Source of the DNA: Rhizobium sp. Q54 | Lineage (GTDB): Bacteria; Pseudomonadota; Alphaproteobacteria; Rhizobiales; Beijerinckiaceae | DNA: 64,000 nucleotides | Assembly (NCBI GenBank): GCA_945878875.1 | Contig: CAMCUC010000007.1 | Span: 1 to 64,000, forward strand | Direction: 5' to 3' | In this document: one piece after another, positions 35,879-45,287 of the stretch | How positions within the stretch are numbered: the first letter of the stretch is position 1 | How the letters are laid out: the number at the start of each line of letters is the position of its first letter | Translations under genes and position numbers: made by a program | Notes under the pieces: generated by a model | Told to the model about the DNA's origin: nothing | Databases searched by the model: none | Seen by the model: the letters and a program-made list of their open reading frames with translations, nothing else

Positions 35879-37942
35879 ATGGCGCATTATCGTTTGACCG
35901 TGGACACTGGCGGCACGTTTTCAGATTTCGTTTACGTCAACGACGACACGCGCGAAGTCTCTATCGCGAAAATTCCCTCGACGCCGGACGATCCCTCACG
36001 CGCGATCCTGGCGGGCGTTGAAGAGCTGATCGCAAAGGGCGTGAAGCCGGACGAGATCGGCTTTTTCTGCCATGGCACAACGGTTGGGACGAACGCGCTG
36101 CTGGAAGGCAAAGGCGTGCGCACCGGCCTGCTCGTGACCAAAGGCTTTCGCGGCATCTACGAAGTGGGTGAACAATCGCGCCCGCACGGCCCCGCGATCT
36201 TCGACATCATGTACGACAAGCCCGCCATGCTGGCGCCGCCAAGCCGCACCGGAGAAGTCGTCGAGCGCGTGTCGTTTGAAGGAGAAGTCCTTCTGCCGCT
36301 GGATGAGGACGCCCTGCGCCAAACCCTGCGGGAGCTGCGCGAGGAAGACGTGCAATCAATCGCGATCTGCTTTTTGTTCTCGTTCCTTGCGCCGGGGCAC
36401 GAACAGCGCGCGCGTGAGATCGTGGAAGAAGAGATACCCGGATGCGGCGTCTCCATCTCCAGCGAAATCGTGCCGCAAATCCGGGAATATTATCGCCTCT
36501 CGACCACGGTGATTAACGCCTATTTGCAGCCAATACTGGCGCGCTACATCGCCAATCTCGATCAGCGCCTGAAGGATGCAGGCGTGACGACGCGGCAGAA
36601 ATACATCATGCAATCCAACGGCGGGATGGCGACGTTTGAAGCCACCGCGAAGAAGGCCGTGGCTACGGTTCTCTCAGGCCCGGCAGGTGGCATTACGGCC
36701 AGTGTTTACGCCTGCCGTACAACGGGTTTTCAAAATCTCATCACGTTCGACATGGGCGGCACGTCTTGCGACGTGGCGCTCATCAAGGATGGCCAACCCT
36801 CCATCGCCAATCGCGGCAAGGTGGAGGGGCGCGACGTTGCGTTGCCGATGATCGAGATCAACACGGTGAGCGCAGGCGGCGGCACGCTGGCCCATGTGGA
36901 CCGCTTTGGCGAATTGATTGTGGGCCCGCAAAGCGCTGGCGCACAGCCCGGCCCCGCATGCTACGGGCGCGGCGGAACGCAGCCTACGATCACCGATTGC
37001 AATCTTGTACTTGGCTATTTGAGCCCCGATAATTTTCTCGGCGGCAAGATGCGCCTTAATGCACAGGCCTCGTTTGACGCCATCAACAATGCCGTCGCCA
37101 GGCCGCTCGACATGCAGGCGCAGGACGCGGCTGAGGGCGTGGTGCGCATCATCAACGTGAAGATGCAGGAGGCGATCAAAGCCATCTCCACCATGCGCGG
37201 CCATGATTTGCGCGATTTCATGCTGCTGGCCTTTGGCGGCGCCGGACCTCTCCATGCTTGCCCCATCGCGGCGGAACTGGGCATGGCGGGCGTGATCGTG
37301 CCTTTGTACCCAGGCGTCTATTCCGCCATGGGTTTGGTGATGTCTGACGTGAAACACGATTACGTGCGCTCAAAGCTCACGGCATTGTCCCGCGCCGATG
37401 AGGGCGACGTGAACGCCGTGCTGGAAGAGCTTGCTACGCAGGCGCGAAACGATCTGGCGGAAGAAGGCTTCACGCACGACAAGGCTGAAATCGAATACGC
37501 TCTCGACATGCGTTACGCAGGCCAGGGCTATGAGATCACACTGCCCTGCAACGCTCCGCTGGCGCCGGGCGGGTTGGCTCAACTACGCAGAGCGTTCGAT
37601 GAAGAGCATCGCAAGATGTTCGGCCACACCGCGCCGCAGGAGCCGGTCGAGATCATCTCATACCGCGTGCGAGGCATTGGCCGCGTGCCGCCCGTTGAAC
37701 TGCCAAAGTTCGCCCCCACCGGCGCGCTGCTTGCTGGCGCCATCCGCGAAATGCGCATTGCGCGCTTTAATGGCGCAAGCGTCGAATGCCCTGTCTACCA
37801 GCGTGAATTGCTGGACGTTGGCGCCGTATTCTCTGGCCCCGCAATAGTGGATCAACTGGATTGCACAAGCGTGATCCCGCCGGGACAGCATGTGCGCGTG
37901 GATGAATATCGCAACATGATTATCACCATTGGAGCCGCCTGA
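35879..37942 (+). CDS. hyuA: Hydantoinase/oxoprolinase family subunit A
   Basis: Encodes 687 aa. The family (HyuA, N-methylhydantoinase A, acetone carboxylase beta) hydrolyses ATP to activate cyclic amides or ketones. The phosphate-binding start TVDTGGTFSDFVYV, GFFCHGTTVGTNALLEGKG, and the second ATPase block TFDMGGTSCDVALI are present. It overlaps the reading of HyuB closely (start one base after its stop). Substrate cannot be deduced from sequence. It starts the operon hyuA-hyuB-SDR-hydrolase. Confidence 0.9.
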   Translation: MAHYRLTVDTGGTFSDFVYVNDDTREVSIAKIPSTPDDPSRAILAGVEELIAKGVKPDEIGFFCHGTTVGTNALLEGKGVRTGLLVTKGFRGIYEVGEQSRPHGPAIFDIMYDKPAMLAPPSRTGEVVERVSFEGEVLLPLDEDALRQTLRELREEDVQSIAICFLFSFLAPGHEQRAREIVEEEIPGCGVSISSEIVPQIREYYRLSTTVINAYLQPILARYIANLDQRLKDAGVTTRQKYIMQSNGGMATFEATAKKAVATVLSGPAGGITASVYACRTTGFQNLITFDMGGTSCDVALIKDGQPSIANRGKVEGRDVALPMIEINTVSAGGGTLAHVDRFGELIVGPQSAGAQPGPACYGRGGTQPTITDCNLVLGYLSPDNFLGGKMRLNAQASFDAINNAVARPLDMQAQDAAEGVVRIINVKMQEAIKAISTMRGHDLRDFMLLAFGGAGPLHACPIAAELGMAGVIVPLYPGVYSAMGLVMSDVKHDYVRSKLTALSRADEGDVNAVLEELATQARNDLAEEGFTHDKAEIEYALDMRYAGQGYEITLPCNAPLAPGGLAQLRRAFDEEHRKMFGHTAPQEPVEIISYRVRGIGRVPPVELPKFAPTGALLAGAIREMRIARFNGASVECPVYQRELLDVGAVFSGPAIVDQLDCTSVIPPGQHVRVDEYRNMIITIGAA

Positions 37943-37943
37943 C

Positions 37944-39698
37944 ATGACCAGCTCCCCGAAGGTTGACGCCGTCGAACTCGAAATCATCAAGGCGAGCCTC
38001 GACGGCATTGTGCAGGAAATGCAGAACTCGTTGTTTCGCACCGGTTACTCGACAATCGTGCGTGAAAGTCAGGATGCGTCCTGCGCAATCATGAACGCAG
38101 CCGGCGACGTTGTGGCGCAGCATGTGGTGCTGCCGCTGCATATCGGCTCGTTCCCCGCATGCTGTCAGGCGGTGCTGGGCGAGTATGATGATATCGCTGA
38201 GGGCGATGCCTTTCTCATCAATCATCCCTATGAGGGCGGCTCTCCGCACGCGCCAGATATGTGCGTGCTGACGCCCGTGTTTGCGAACGCTGAGCTGATC
38301 GCGTTCTGCGCCTCCATCGCGCACAAGAGCGACATCGGCGGGCCTGTGCCCGGCTCCTGTTCGGGACAGGCTAAGGAGACTTTCAACGAAGGCCTGCATC
38401 TGCCAGCCGTGCGCTATCAGCGCGCCTTTGAGCGCAACACCGAGATCGAGCGCATCATCGCCTGCAACAGCCGCACGCCGGTACTGGTGCTGGGCGACAT
38501 ACGCGGCCAGCTTGGCTCAAGCCGACTTGGCGAACAACGCCTCGGCGAGCTAGTGCGCAAGTTCGGCAAGGACAAGGCGCTCACTTCGTTCGAGCGCCTG
38601 CTCGATCTGGCGCGCATTCGCATGAAGGCAGCAATCGCAGAATGGAACGATGGTCGCTATGAGGCCGAGCGCTTTGTGGATGATGACGGCGTGCGTTTGA
38701 ATCAGCCCGTGCGCATTCATGTCATCGTTGAAAAGAAAGGCGACGAAATCGTCTTTGATTTCACAGGCAGCGATGACCAGACGCAGGGGCCGGCCAACAT
38801 TCGCCCCCCGCTTGTGCAAGCGGCTATCGCCTATTGCCTGATTGCGCTTGTCGATCCGCATATCTTCATCAATAGCGGATTGATGCGCGCCTTCACCGTT
38901 AAAACGCGCGAAGGCAGCGTGATGAACCCGCGCTTTCCTGCCCCCGTCAACACGTATAACCCGACCGTCCACGCCACGGTCGAGGCCGTCTTTGCAGCGC
39001 TCGTCAACATCGTGCCAAGCAAAGCGCGTGCGGATGGATGCGGCAGCCGCTCGATCATTCTGGGCGGACGCAGCACCAAGGCCGGACAGAGCTATGTTCA
39101 ATATGAAATTTTAGGCGGCGGCGGCGGCGCGCGCGCCTCTAAAGACGGCGCGTCCGGCACGTCCGTCAACCAATCGAACGCGAAGATCGCGCCTATTGAA
39201 ATCATCGAAAGCGAGTTCCCCACAAGGGTTTTGCGCTTTGAGCTGATCCCAGATTCCGGCGGCGCCGGCGCCTTCCGCGGCGGGCTTGGCATCCGTCGTG
39301 AATACGTCAACCTGCAAGACGCGCGCTTCTCCATTCGTTCCACCAAACACATCATTGCGCCCAATGGCGCTGCTGGCGGCGGCACGGGGGGCACCGGCGA
39401 TATCGTGGTCAATCCGGGACGCGAGGACGAGAAGCGCTTGCCCACGCGCTATGCTGATTATCCGCTGAAAGCCGCCGATACGTTCAACCTGGACACGCCC
39501 GGCGGCGGCGGTCTGGGGCAAGCGTTAGAGCGCGATCCACAACGCGTGGCCGATGACGTGAACGAGGGCTACGTGACGCAGGAAGCGGCAACAACTTCCT
39601 ACGGTGTTGCGCTTGTGCGCACCGGCCGCAAATTCGAAGTTGAGCCTGCGGAAACGACACAATTGCGCGCGCGTCTGAAGGCTGCGCACGCTTCTTGA
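37944..39698 (+). CDS. hyuB: Hydantoinase B/oxoprolinase family subunit B
   Basis: Encodes 584 aa. It is the partner of HyuA in ATP-dependent ring opening or carboxylation. The N-terminus (LEIIKASLDGIVQEMQNSLFRTGYSTIVRESQD), NHPYEGGSPHAPDM, and the Gly-rich GSSGCGSRSIILGG-like region are typical of the family. GGAG precedes ATG 37944. The C-terminal third is glycine-rich and consistent with a HyuB subunit. The enzyme probably works on a heterocyclic or lactam intermediate. Confidence 0.9.
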   Translation: MTSSPKVDAVELEIIKASLDGIVQEMQNSLFRTGYSTIVRESQDASCAIMNAAGDVVAQHVVLPLHIGSFPACCQAVLGEYDDIAEGDAFLINHPYEGGSPHAPDMCVLTPVFANAELIAFCASIAHKSDIGGPVPGSCSGQAKETFNEGLHLPAVRYQRAFERNTEIERIIACNSRTPVLVLGDIRGQLGSSRLGEQRLGELVRKFGKDKALTSFERLLDLARIRMKAAIAEWNDGRYEAERFVDDDGVRLNQPVRIHVIVEKKGDEIVFDFTGSDDQTQGPANIRPPLVQAAIAYCLIALVDPHIFINSGLMRAFTVKTREGSVMNPRFPAPVNTYNPTVHATVEAVFAALVNIVPSKARADGCGSRSIILGGRSTKAGQSYVQYEILGGGGGARASKDGASGTSVNQSNAKIAPIEIIESEFPTRVLRFELIPDSGGAGAFRGGLGIRREYVNLQDARFSIRSTKHIIAPNGAAGGGTGGTGDIVVNPGREDEKRLPTRYADYPLKAADTFNLDTPGGGGLGQALERDPQRVADDVNEGYVTQEAATTSYGVALVRTGRKFEVEPAETTQLRARLKAAHAS

Positions 39699-39725
39699 AA
39701 ATCAACTAAACAAAAGGAACATGTT

Positions 39726-40478
39726 ATGAAACTTTCCAATCAGGTCGCCATCGTCACCGGCGCTGGCCGCAACATCGGCGAAGACGTCTCGAAACTGCTG
39801 GCGCGCAACGGCGCAACGATAGCCGTCGTTGATCTGGATAAAGCGCGCGGCGAAAAAGTCGCGGCTGATATTGTAGCGTCGGGCGGCAAGGCGCAGGCGT
39901 TTGTCTGCGACGTCAGCAGCGAAGACGACATCGTGAAATGCGTGAAGGACGTCTCGGACGCATTCGGGCACATCGACATTCTCGTCAACAACGCCGCGAT
40001 TTCCGACAACAAAAACATGTTCGACATCACAACGGCTGAGTGGAACAAGGTGCTTGCTATCACGCTCACCGCGCCGTTTCTGCTCACCAAGTATGTCGCC
40101 AAGGCGATGATCGCCAACGGCCACGGCGGCAAGGTCGTCAATGTCAGCTCGACCTCAGGCTATTATGGCCGCGACCGCGCAACCGCTTACACGGCTGCGA
40201 AAGGCGGGGTGGTGAACCTCACCAAATCGCAAGCGATTCAGCTGGCTCCGCACAAGATCCGCGTCAACGCCGTGGTGCCCAACAAGATCGGCTCGCCGGT
40301 TGGCAAGGATGAATTTGATCCCACGCGTCCCGTGCTCAACCTCGTTGGCCGCCCGGGCGTGCCGGACGATTTGGCCAACGCTGTGCTCTTCCTGGTGTCG
40401 GACGAATCCTCGTTCATCGTTGGTACGGCGCTGTTTGTTGACGGCGGTTGCACGACGATGATGCCCGGAAGCGCCTGA
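39726..40478 (+). CDS. Short-chain dehydrogenase/reductase
   Basis: Encodes 250 aa, a classical SDR: NAD(P) motif VTGAGRNIG, NNAA motif, serine in VNVSSTSG and the YTAAK active site. The acidic residue in VVDLDKA at the end of strand 2 suggests NAD rather than NADP. It is 27 bases after hyuB and 47 before the next hydrolase, and so in the same operon. Oxidation of a hydroxy intermediate is the likely role. Confidence 0.92.
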   Translation: MKLSNQVAIVTGAGRNIGEDVSKLLARNGATIAVVDLDKARGEKVAADIVASGGKAQAFVCDVSSEDDIVKCVKDVSDAFGHIDILVNNAAISDNKNMFDITTAEWNKVLAITLTAPFLLTKYVAKAMIANGHGGKVVNVSSTSGYYGRDRATAYTAAKGGVVNLTKSQAIQLAPHKIRVNAVVPNKIGSPVGKDEFDPTRPVLNLVGRPGVPDDLANAVLFLVSDESSFIVGTALFVDGGCTTMMPGSA

Positions 40479-40525
40479 TTTAAGGGGTTTGCACTCGTTC
40501 CTGCACCAAGATTTAGGGGTCTTTT

Positions 40526-41314
40526 ATGCACGCTGTTATGTCGGATGGAACGCGCATCGCTTATGTGATTCATGGCGATCCAAATTCACAGAAGCGCGTT
40601 GTGCTCTTGCACTCTCTAGCGATGGACCATACGTTCTGGAACCCTGTTGCGCAGGCGCTTTCGTCGGAGGCTGCGGTTCTCACGGTTGATTGTCGTGGCC
40701 ATGGCGCCTCCGACAAGCCTGCCGGTCCATACACGGTTGAGCAATTTGCCGACGATCTGGCACAGCTGATGACTCACATCGGTTGGGAATCTGCAGTCGT
40801 CGCCGGCGCCTCGATGGGCGGCTGCATTTCGCTCGCCTTCGCGATCCGCCACCCTGCGCGCACGAAGGGCATTGGCCTGTTCGACACAACGTCTTGCTAT
40901 GGCGACAACGCGCTGCCCGCGTGGGAAGAGCGCGCTGCCAAGGCGATGAATGAGGGGCTCGAAGGCTTGATCGCTTTCCAGACGACACGCTGGTTCAGCG
41001 ATAGATTCCGCGAGTGTTCGCCGGACGTTGTGCAGGCGTGCGTGGACGTATTCCTGCGCAATGAATTGCCCGCGTATGCGGCGACCTGCGTCATGTTGGG
41101 CAAAGCGGATTTGCGTCCCCTGCTCCACACTATCAAGGCGCCCGCGCGCATCATCGTCGGCGATGAAGATTACGCAACGCCCATCCCCATGGCGCAGACG
41201 ATGCACGCAGGCATTGCAGGCTCGACGCTACGCATAGTGCCAGGGGCCCGTCATTTGTCGCCTCTGGAAATCCCTGACGATGTGGTGGCGGAATTGCGCG
41301 TGCTGCTCGGCTGA
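40526..41314 (+). CDS. Alpha/beta hydrolase, 3-oxoadipate enol-lactonase-like
   Basis: Encodes 262 aa. HSLAMDHTFW (oxyanion hole), the nucleophile elbow GASMGGCIS, GDEDYATPI with the acid, and GARHLSPLE with the catalytic His. The layout resembles PcaD enol-lactonases, but general alpha/beta hydrolase roles are equally possible. It closes the hyuA operon; a terminator-like hairpin follows. Confidence 0.85.
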   Translation: MHAVMSDGTRIAYVIHGDPNSQKRVVLLHSLAMDHTFWNPVAQALSSEAAVLTVDCRGHGASDKPAGPYTVEQFADDLAQLMTHIGWESAVVAGASMGGCISLAFAIRHPARTKGIGLFDTTSCYGDNALPAWEERAAKAMNEGLEGLIAFQTTRWFSDRFRECSPDVVQACVDVFLRNELPAYAATCVMLGKADLRPLLHTIKAPARIIVGDEDYATPIPMAQTMHAGIAGSTLRIVPGARHLSPLEIPDDVVAELRVLLG

Positions 41315-41315
41315 A

Positions 41316-41346
41316 GCAAAAACGCCCTCCCCGATTTGGGGAGGGC
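41316..41346 (-). terminator. Terminator between convergent operons
   Basis: GCCCTCCCC (41324-41332) and GGGGAGGGC (41338-41346) form a nine-pair stem with loop GATTT. On the minus strand it is followed by GTTTTTGC, so it ends the receptor-UbiD operon; it may also act on the + side. It contains both orientations of the GGGNAGGG octamer. Confidence 0.85.
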
Positions 41347-41375
41347 GAAGCTCATTTAGCTTACGTAATCAGCGC

Positions 41376-42404
41376 TTATTTGTTCAGCGCCTTCTTCACG
41401 CGCGCAATCGTCTCCGGATCAGTCTGATACATGCGCGCGACTTGCGCCTGTACCTGTTCGCCGGTGCTGGGCAAAACGTCGATGTTCATCTTCGCGGCTT
41501 CCGCCAGCAATTCCGGATCTTTCATCGTTGCATCCAATGCGCGGCGCAGCGTCTCGATGCTGGCTGCGGGAACGCCCGGCGGCAGGATGAGAGGGCGCGC
41601 AAAAGCGCTCTGGCCGTAGAACATCTCCAGCACCTTGCGATCGCTGTCGGTCTTGGCCAAACCTGCCATCAACGGCACGCCAGCGGCGTTCAGCTCAGGG
41701 TGTCCCTGCATGTCCTCTTGCGCGAAAATGCGCGCGAAAAGCTGGCCCTTCAGTACGTCCGGATATTGCACCTTGATCGTCGATAAGCCAACGCCGCAAA
41801 TGCCCTGCACTTCGTTGCGTTCAATCGCCAGAGTGACTTCGCGCGAGCCCTTGTAGCCAGTTACGATCTTGATCTGGCCGCCGAGAATGTTGTTCACGAT
41901 TGCGGGAAAATCATAAGTCGTGCTGCCCGCCGCCGTGGCGCCGATGATCGACGGCATGGTGAGCAAATCAGCAGGCGTCTTCATCGGTGCGTCGCCGCGG
42001 ACAAAGCACACCAGCGTTTCCGAATGGGCGTTGCCGACGTAGTTGAAACGGCTCGGATCATAGGTCTTGCGGAGGCTCTCCTGTAGCAAAGGCTCTACGA
42101 TGATACCGGGGAAGACCAGGCCGATAAAAGTACCGTCTTTCGGGGCTATATTATAAAGGTGGCCGGCGACGATTCCGCCGCCGGCGCCTGGCATGTTTGA
42201 GGGAACGACGTTGGGAGCGCCGGGAATGTGGCGACCAAAGTGACGGGCCACAAGCCGCCCATACGTATCAAGCCCGCCGCCCGTAGACGAGCCGATGCCG
42301 ATCGTCACCGTCTTGTCTTTGAAGCTCACGCCTTGCGCAGAAGCTGCGCCTGCAAAAGCGATTGCGAACCCGGCGACCATGCGCCCCAGCAGTTTCCTGT
42401 TCAT
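41376..42404 (-). CDS. TTT-family periplasmic solute receptor 1
   Basis: Encodes 342 aa. It has a signal peptide (MNRKLLGRMVAGFAIAFAGA, cut near ASAQG) and the Bug/TctC-type receptor fold (VTIGIGSSTGGGLDTYGRL, NMPGAGGG, GTFIGLV). Receptors of tripartite tricarboxylate transporters bind carboxylated solutes. No TctA/TctB membrane genes are in the window. It is the last gene of the minus-strand operon, 27 bases after the second receptor. Confidence 0.9.
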   Translation of the reverse strand: MNRKLLGRMVAGFAIAFAGAASAQGVSFKDKTVTIGIGSSTGGGLDTYGRLVARHFGRHIPGAPNVVPSNMPGAGGGIVAGHLYNIAPKDGTFIGLVFPGIIVEPLLQESLRKTYDPSRFNYVGNAHSETLVCFVRGDAPMKTPADLLTMPSIIGATAAGSTTYDFPAIVNNILGGQIKIVTGYKGSREVTLAIERNEVQGICGVGLSTIKVQYPDVLKGQLFARIFAQEDMQGHPELNAAGVPLMAGLAKTDSDRKVLEMFYGQSAFARPLILPPGVPAASIETLRRALDATMKDPELLAEAAKMNIDVLPSTGEQVQAQVARMYQTDPETIARVKKALNK

Positions 42405-42431
42405 GCTTCCCTCATATTTATGTTTAGAAAA

Positions 42432-43454
42432 CTACTTCATGGCAGCGGTGGCGCGCTCGACGATTGCGGGCTCTGCGCCAAGAATTTTGGTGATGACGCC
42501 CTGCAATTCGACGCCGCTCGTGGGGTCGATCTCCAGATTGCGGCGCTCGGCTTCAGCGAGGAAGGCGGGGTCTGCGACCATCTTGTCGAACGCTGCGCGC
42601 AAGGCGGCCAGACGGTCGGCGGGGATACCGGGAGGCGCGATCAGCGCGCGGCCGATGGCGGCGCCTGCCGAGGCGAATTCAATCACCTTTCTGGCTTCAG
42701 GATCGCTGACAAGCTCCTGCATCAGAGGCACATCCTTCAGCTCCGCATTGCGCTTCAGGCCGCCCTGCATGACGACGATCATATCGCCGCGCGCAATGGT
42801 TTCCTTATGCGTGGCGCGCCAGGAATTCCAGGCGGAGGAGACGAAATCAACCTCGCCGCGCTCAAGCGCCAGTACGGAATCAGCAGAGCCCTTGTACCCG
42901 CAGATGATGTCGAACTTGAAATCAGCAAGCGCCTTCAACATTGCGGGATATTGATAGCTCTGCGAATTGCGTCCCGTGCAGCCTGCGTTTGATTTCACTG
43001 TCATGAAATCCTTCGGCGTCAAAGCGGGCGCGCCTTTGCGGAAGACAAAAGCCGTGTTCACCGGCGCAAACGAGCCGATATAGCTCATCTCCTGCACCTT
43101 CCATTTGCCAACGGCAGGCTCAAGCATTTGCGTGTGCGCAATGGTCTCGGGGAAGAGTGCAATGCTGGAGCCGTCGCGCGGCGCCTGCGCATAGAAGAAG
43201 CCGGTCGCAACGACGCCGCCGCCACCAGGGCGGTTTTCAACGATGATGTTGGGCGTGCCGGGAATATGCGCCTTCATGTATTCGGCGGCCATGCGCGCAT
43301 AAAAATCATACGAGCCGCCCGGCGGATGGCCGATGGTTATGCGGATGGTAGAGCCGCGCCAGAAGTCGGCGAGCGACTGCGCCCGTGCAGGCGCTGCAAA
43401 CAGGCTGGTGGAGAGAATGGCGCCAGCGATTGCTGCGCAGGAGAATTTGTTCAT
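42432..43454 (-). CDS. TTT-family periplasmic solute receptor 2
   Basis: Encodes 340 aa. Signal peptide from ATG 43454 (MNKFSCAAIAGAILSTSL, cut near ARAQS). The receptor fold has TIRITIGHPPGGSYDFYARM, NRPGGGGVVATG and GTPNIIVE. Shares the family with the downstream receptor but is only distantly similar, so they may bind different molecules. An AAGGGAAA precedes the start. The two receptors lie between UbiD and the hairpin, as one operon. Confidence 0.9.
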   Translation of the reverse strand: MNKFSCAAIAGAILSTSLFAAPARAQSLADFWRGSTIRITIGHPPGGSYDFYARMAAEYMKAHIPGTPNIIVENRPGGGGVVATGFFYAQAPRDGSSIALFPETIAHTQMLEPAVGKWKVQEMSYIGSFAPVNTAFVFRKGAPALTPKDFMTVKSNAGCTGRNSQSYQYPAMLKALADFKFDIICGYKGSADSVLALERGEVDFVSSAWNSWRATHKETIARGDMIVVMQGGLKRNAELKDVPLMQELVSDPEARKVIEFASAGAAIGRALIAPPGIPADRLAALRAAFDKMVADPAFLAEAERRNLEIDPTSGVELQGVITKILGAEPAIVERATAAMK

Positions 43455-43519
43455 GTCGTTTCCCTTCCTTTTGTGCGGCCTAAACAGACCGGTATTTTTA
43501 TCGAGCATAAGCTGATTGT

Positions 43520-45175
43520 TCAGCTTTTGGTTTTGCCTTCAACCTTACGCACAGGCGTCTCCGGCTTCAATCCAGAGCGCCGACGATCAAACGTGTTGGC
43601 GCCGTTGGCCTTCCATTCCCCGCGCGTGGCGGCGTCCGCGAAGCCCTGCCAATCGGCGCTCCAATCGCCAAGGTCGTAGCCATGCCACGGCGCTTTCACG
43701 CTGAGCGCGGGTAGATCAAGCTCTTCCCAAATCTTGCGCGCGTTTTCCATGAAAGGCTTGGCGGGCAGCGCCAACGGCGACGTCGGGTGCTTCAGGGTCG
43801 CGTCGATCAGCATCGTGGAATCGCCGCCGCCAGAGCCAGCTTTCGGGCCATGGCCGCCTGCGCGATGGGGCATCAGCAACACGTCTTCCACGGGGTTTGA
43901 GCGATAGGCCATCGACCAGAAGATCGCATCTGCGTTCAACGTGTCGATATCTTCGGAGACCGCGATGACGATCTTGCCGCATTGGGCCTGCAGGCTTGCG
44001 GCGCCGTTGAGCGCGCGCCAGACTTCGCTTTGCACGGCCCCCTGTTTGAAGCGCAGGAAGATCACCTTGCGCAGGTTGGTCAGCGGCTCGTGCAACGTCA
44101 CGCCGATGATGCCCTTGATGTCGAGCGTCTTCTTGAGGTGCTGATAGAACAGCGCTTGATAGGCGGACTTCTTGAGAATGCTCGACTCGCTGGGCGTCAC
44201 TTCGCTCAGGACGGAGGCGAACACAGGCTTCTTCTTCATGGTGATGGCGGTGACGCGCATCGACATGTTGAAATCTTCGAGCGCAACGTGACCGTGGCTT
44301 TCGCCGAACGGGCCTTCGGGCTCCAGCAGTTCAGTATCAATGAAGCCCTCAACCACGATTTCCGCGTCGGCGGGAATTTCAAGATCCACCGTCTTGGCGC
44401 GGGTTACGCGCATCGCGCGGCCAGCAAGTCCGCCTGCCACTGCCATCTCGTCTTCGTCGATCCCGAGCTTTTGCGGGCCGGTGAACGCCACCACGGGCGC
44501 GCAGCCGACGATGATCGCACAGGGCATCGGCTGGCCCATCTTCTGGTACTTGAGCCAGTGGACATAGCCACCGGCGCCGCTCAGGCGCGAGGCCATGCGC
44601 ACGCCAAGGCGGTCATTGGCTTTGAAGCCCGCGCGATAGGTGCCCATGTTGCGCACGCCGGTTTCAGGATATTTCGTCACGCATAGCGTCGCCGTCAGAT
44701 AAGGCGCGGCGTCAAAGCCGGGCGTGGAGACGGGTGCGGGCAGGACTGACAATCCCGTGCGCTGAAGCTCATCGCCGGTGATGACGACTTCCTGGCACGG
44801 TGCGTCCTCGATGAACACGGGCGGAATCGGCTCGTTGATCGCCTTCATCCAGATTTCGCCAAGATCCTCAACGGCTACGCCCATGCCCATTGCGTAGATC
44901 TCGTTGGTGGCGGCAAGCGCTCCCACCACGACAGGAATATCGTATTTTTCGCCGCCGGCGCCCACCACATTGGTGAACAGGAAAGCGCGACGTGCTTCTT
45001 CAGGAAAACTGCCGACGAATTGCCAGCGCACCAGGGGATGAAGCTCCGTGTCCTTGCAGATCGGGCGATCAATACGGATCAGAAGCCCTTTTTCCTCGAG
45101 CCGGGCCAGATGCTCCTGAAAATCCGCAGGCGCGCGGGATGCCACTGGGTCCGGGCCCTGTCCTGACGCTGCCAT
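43520..45175 (-). CDS. ubiD: UbiD-family (de)carboxylase
   Basis: Encodes 551 aa. Members use prenylated FMN to decarboxylate or carboxylate aromatic or unsaturated acids. The family's Glu-Arg-Glu region is represented by LLEPEGPFGESHGHVALE and the following VRVTAI-like strand; KYQKMGQPMPCAIIVG and MGTYRAGFKANDRLG are characteristic. No ubiX prenyltransferase gene is present here, so the cofactor must come from elsewhere. It heads the minus-strand operon before the two receptors and faces the molybdenum hydroxylase gene. Ubiquinone synthesis is unlikely given the context. Confidence 0.88.
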   Translation of the reverse strand: MAASGQGPDPVASRAPADFQEHLARLEEKGLLIRIDRPICKDTELHPLVRWQFVGSFPEEARRAFLFTNVVGAGGEKYDIPVVVGALAATNEIYAMGMGVAVEDLGEIWMKAINEPIPPVFIEDAPCQEVVITGDELQRTGLSVLPAPVSTPGFDAAPYLTATLCVTKYPETGVRNMGTYRAGFKANDRLGVRMASRLSGAGGYVHWLKYQKMGQPMPCAIIVGCAPVVAFTGPQKLGIDEDEMAVAGGLAGRAMRVTRAKTVDLEIPADAEIVVEGFIDTELLEPEGPFGESHGHVALEDFNMSMRVTAITMKKKPVFASVLSEVTPSESSILKKSAYQALFYQHLKKTLDIKGIIGVTLHEPLTNLRKVIFLRFKQGAVQSEVWRALNGAASLQAQCGKIVIAVSEDIDTLNADAIFWSMAYRSNPVEDVLLMPHRAGGHGPKAGSGGGDSTMLIDATLKHPTSPLALPAKPFMENARKIWEELDLPALSVKAPWHGYDLGDWSADWQGFADAATRGEWKANGANTFDRRRSGLKPETPVRKVEGKTKS

Positions 45176-45287
45176 AGACGCTAATCTCCCTTATACTTTT
45201 GGACGATGTGAGGTTGCGGTCTTACAGGCCATCATGTAGCGAAGCAACAAGCCGGAAAGTCCGGAGAACGTCCAGTCCGGGGGAAAT

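Noticed and set aside
41338-41345. A + strand GGGGAGGG octamer contradicting KOPS polarity
   Set aside because: It is one arm of a palindromic terminator that carries both orientations, so it is neutral.
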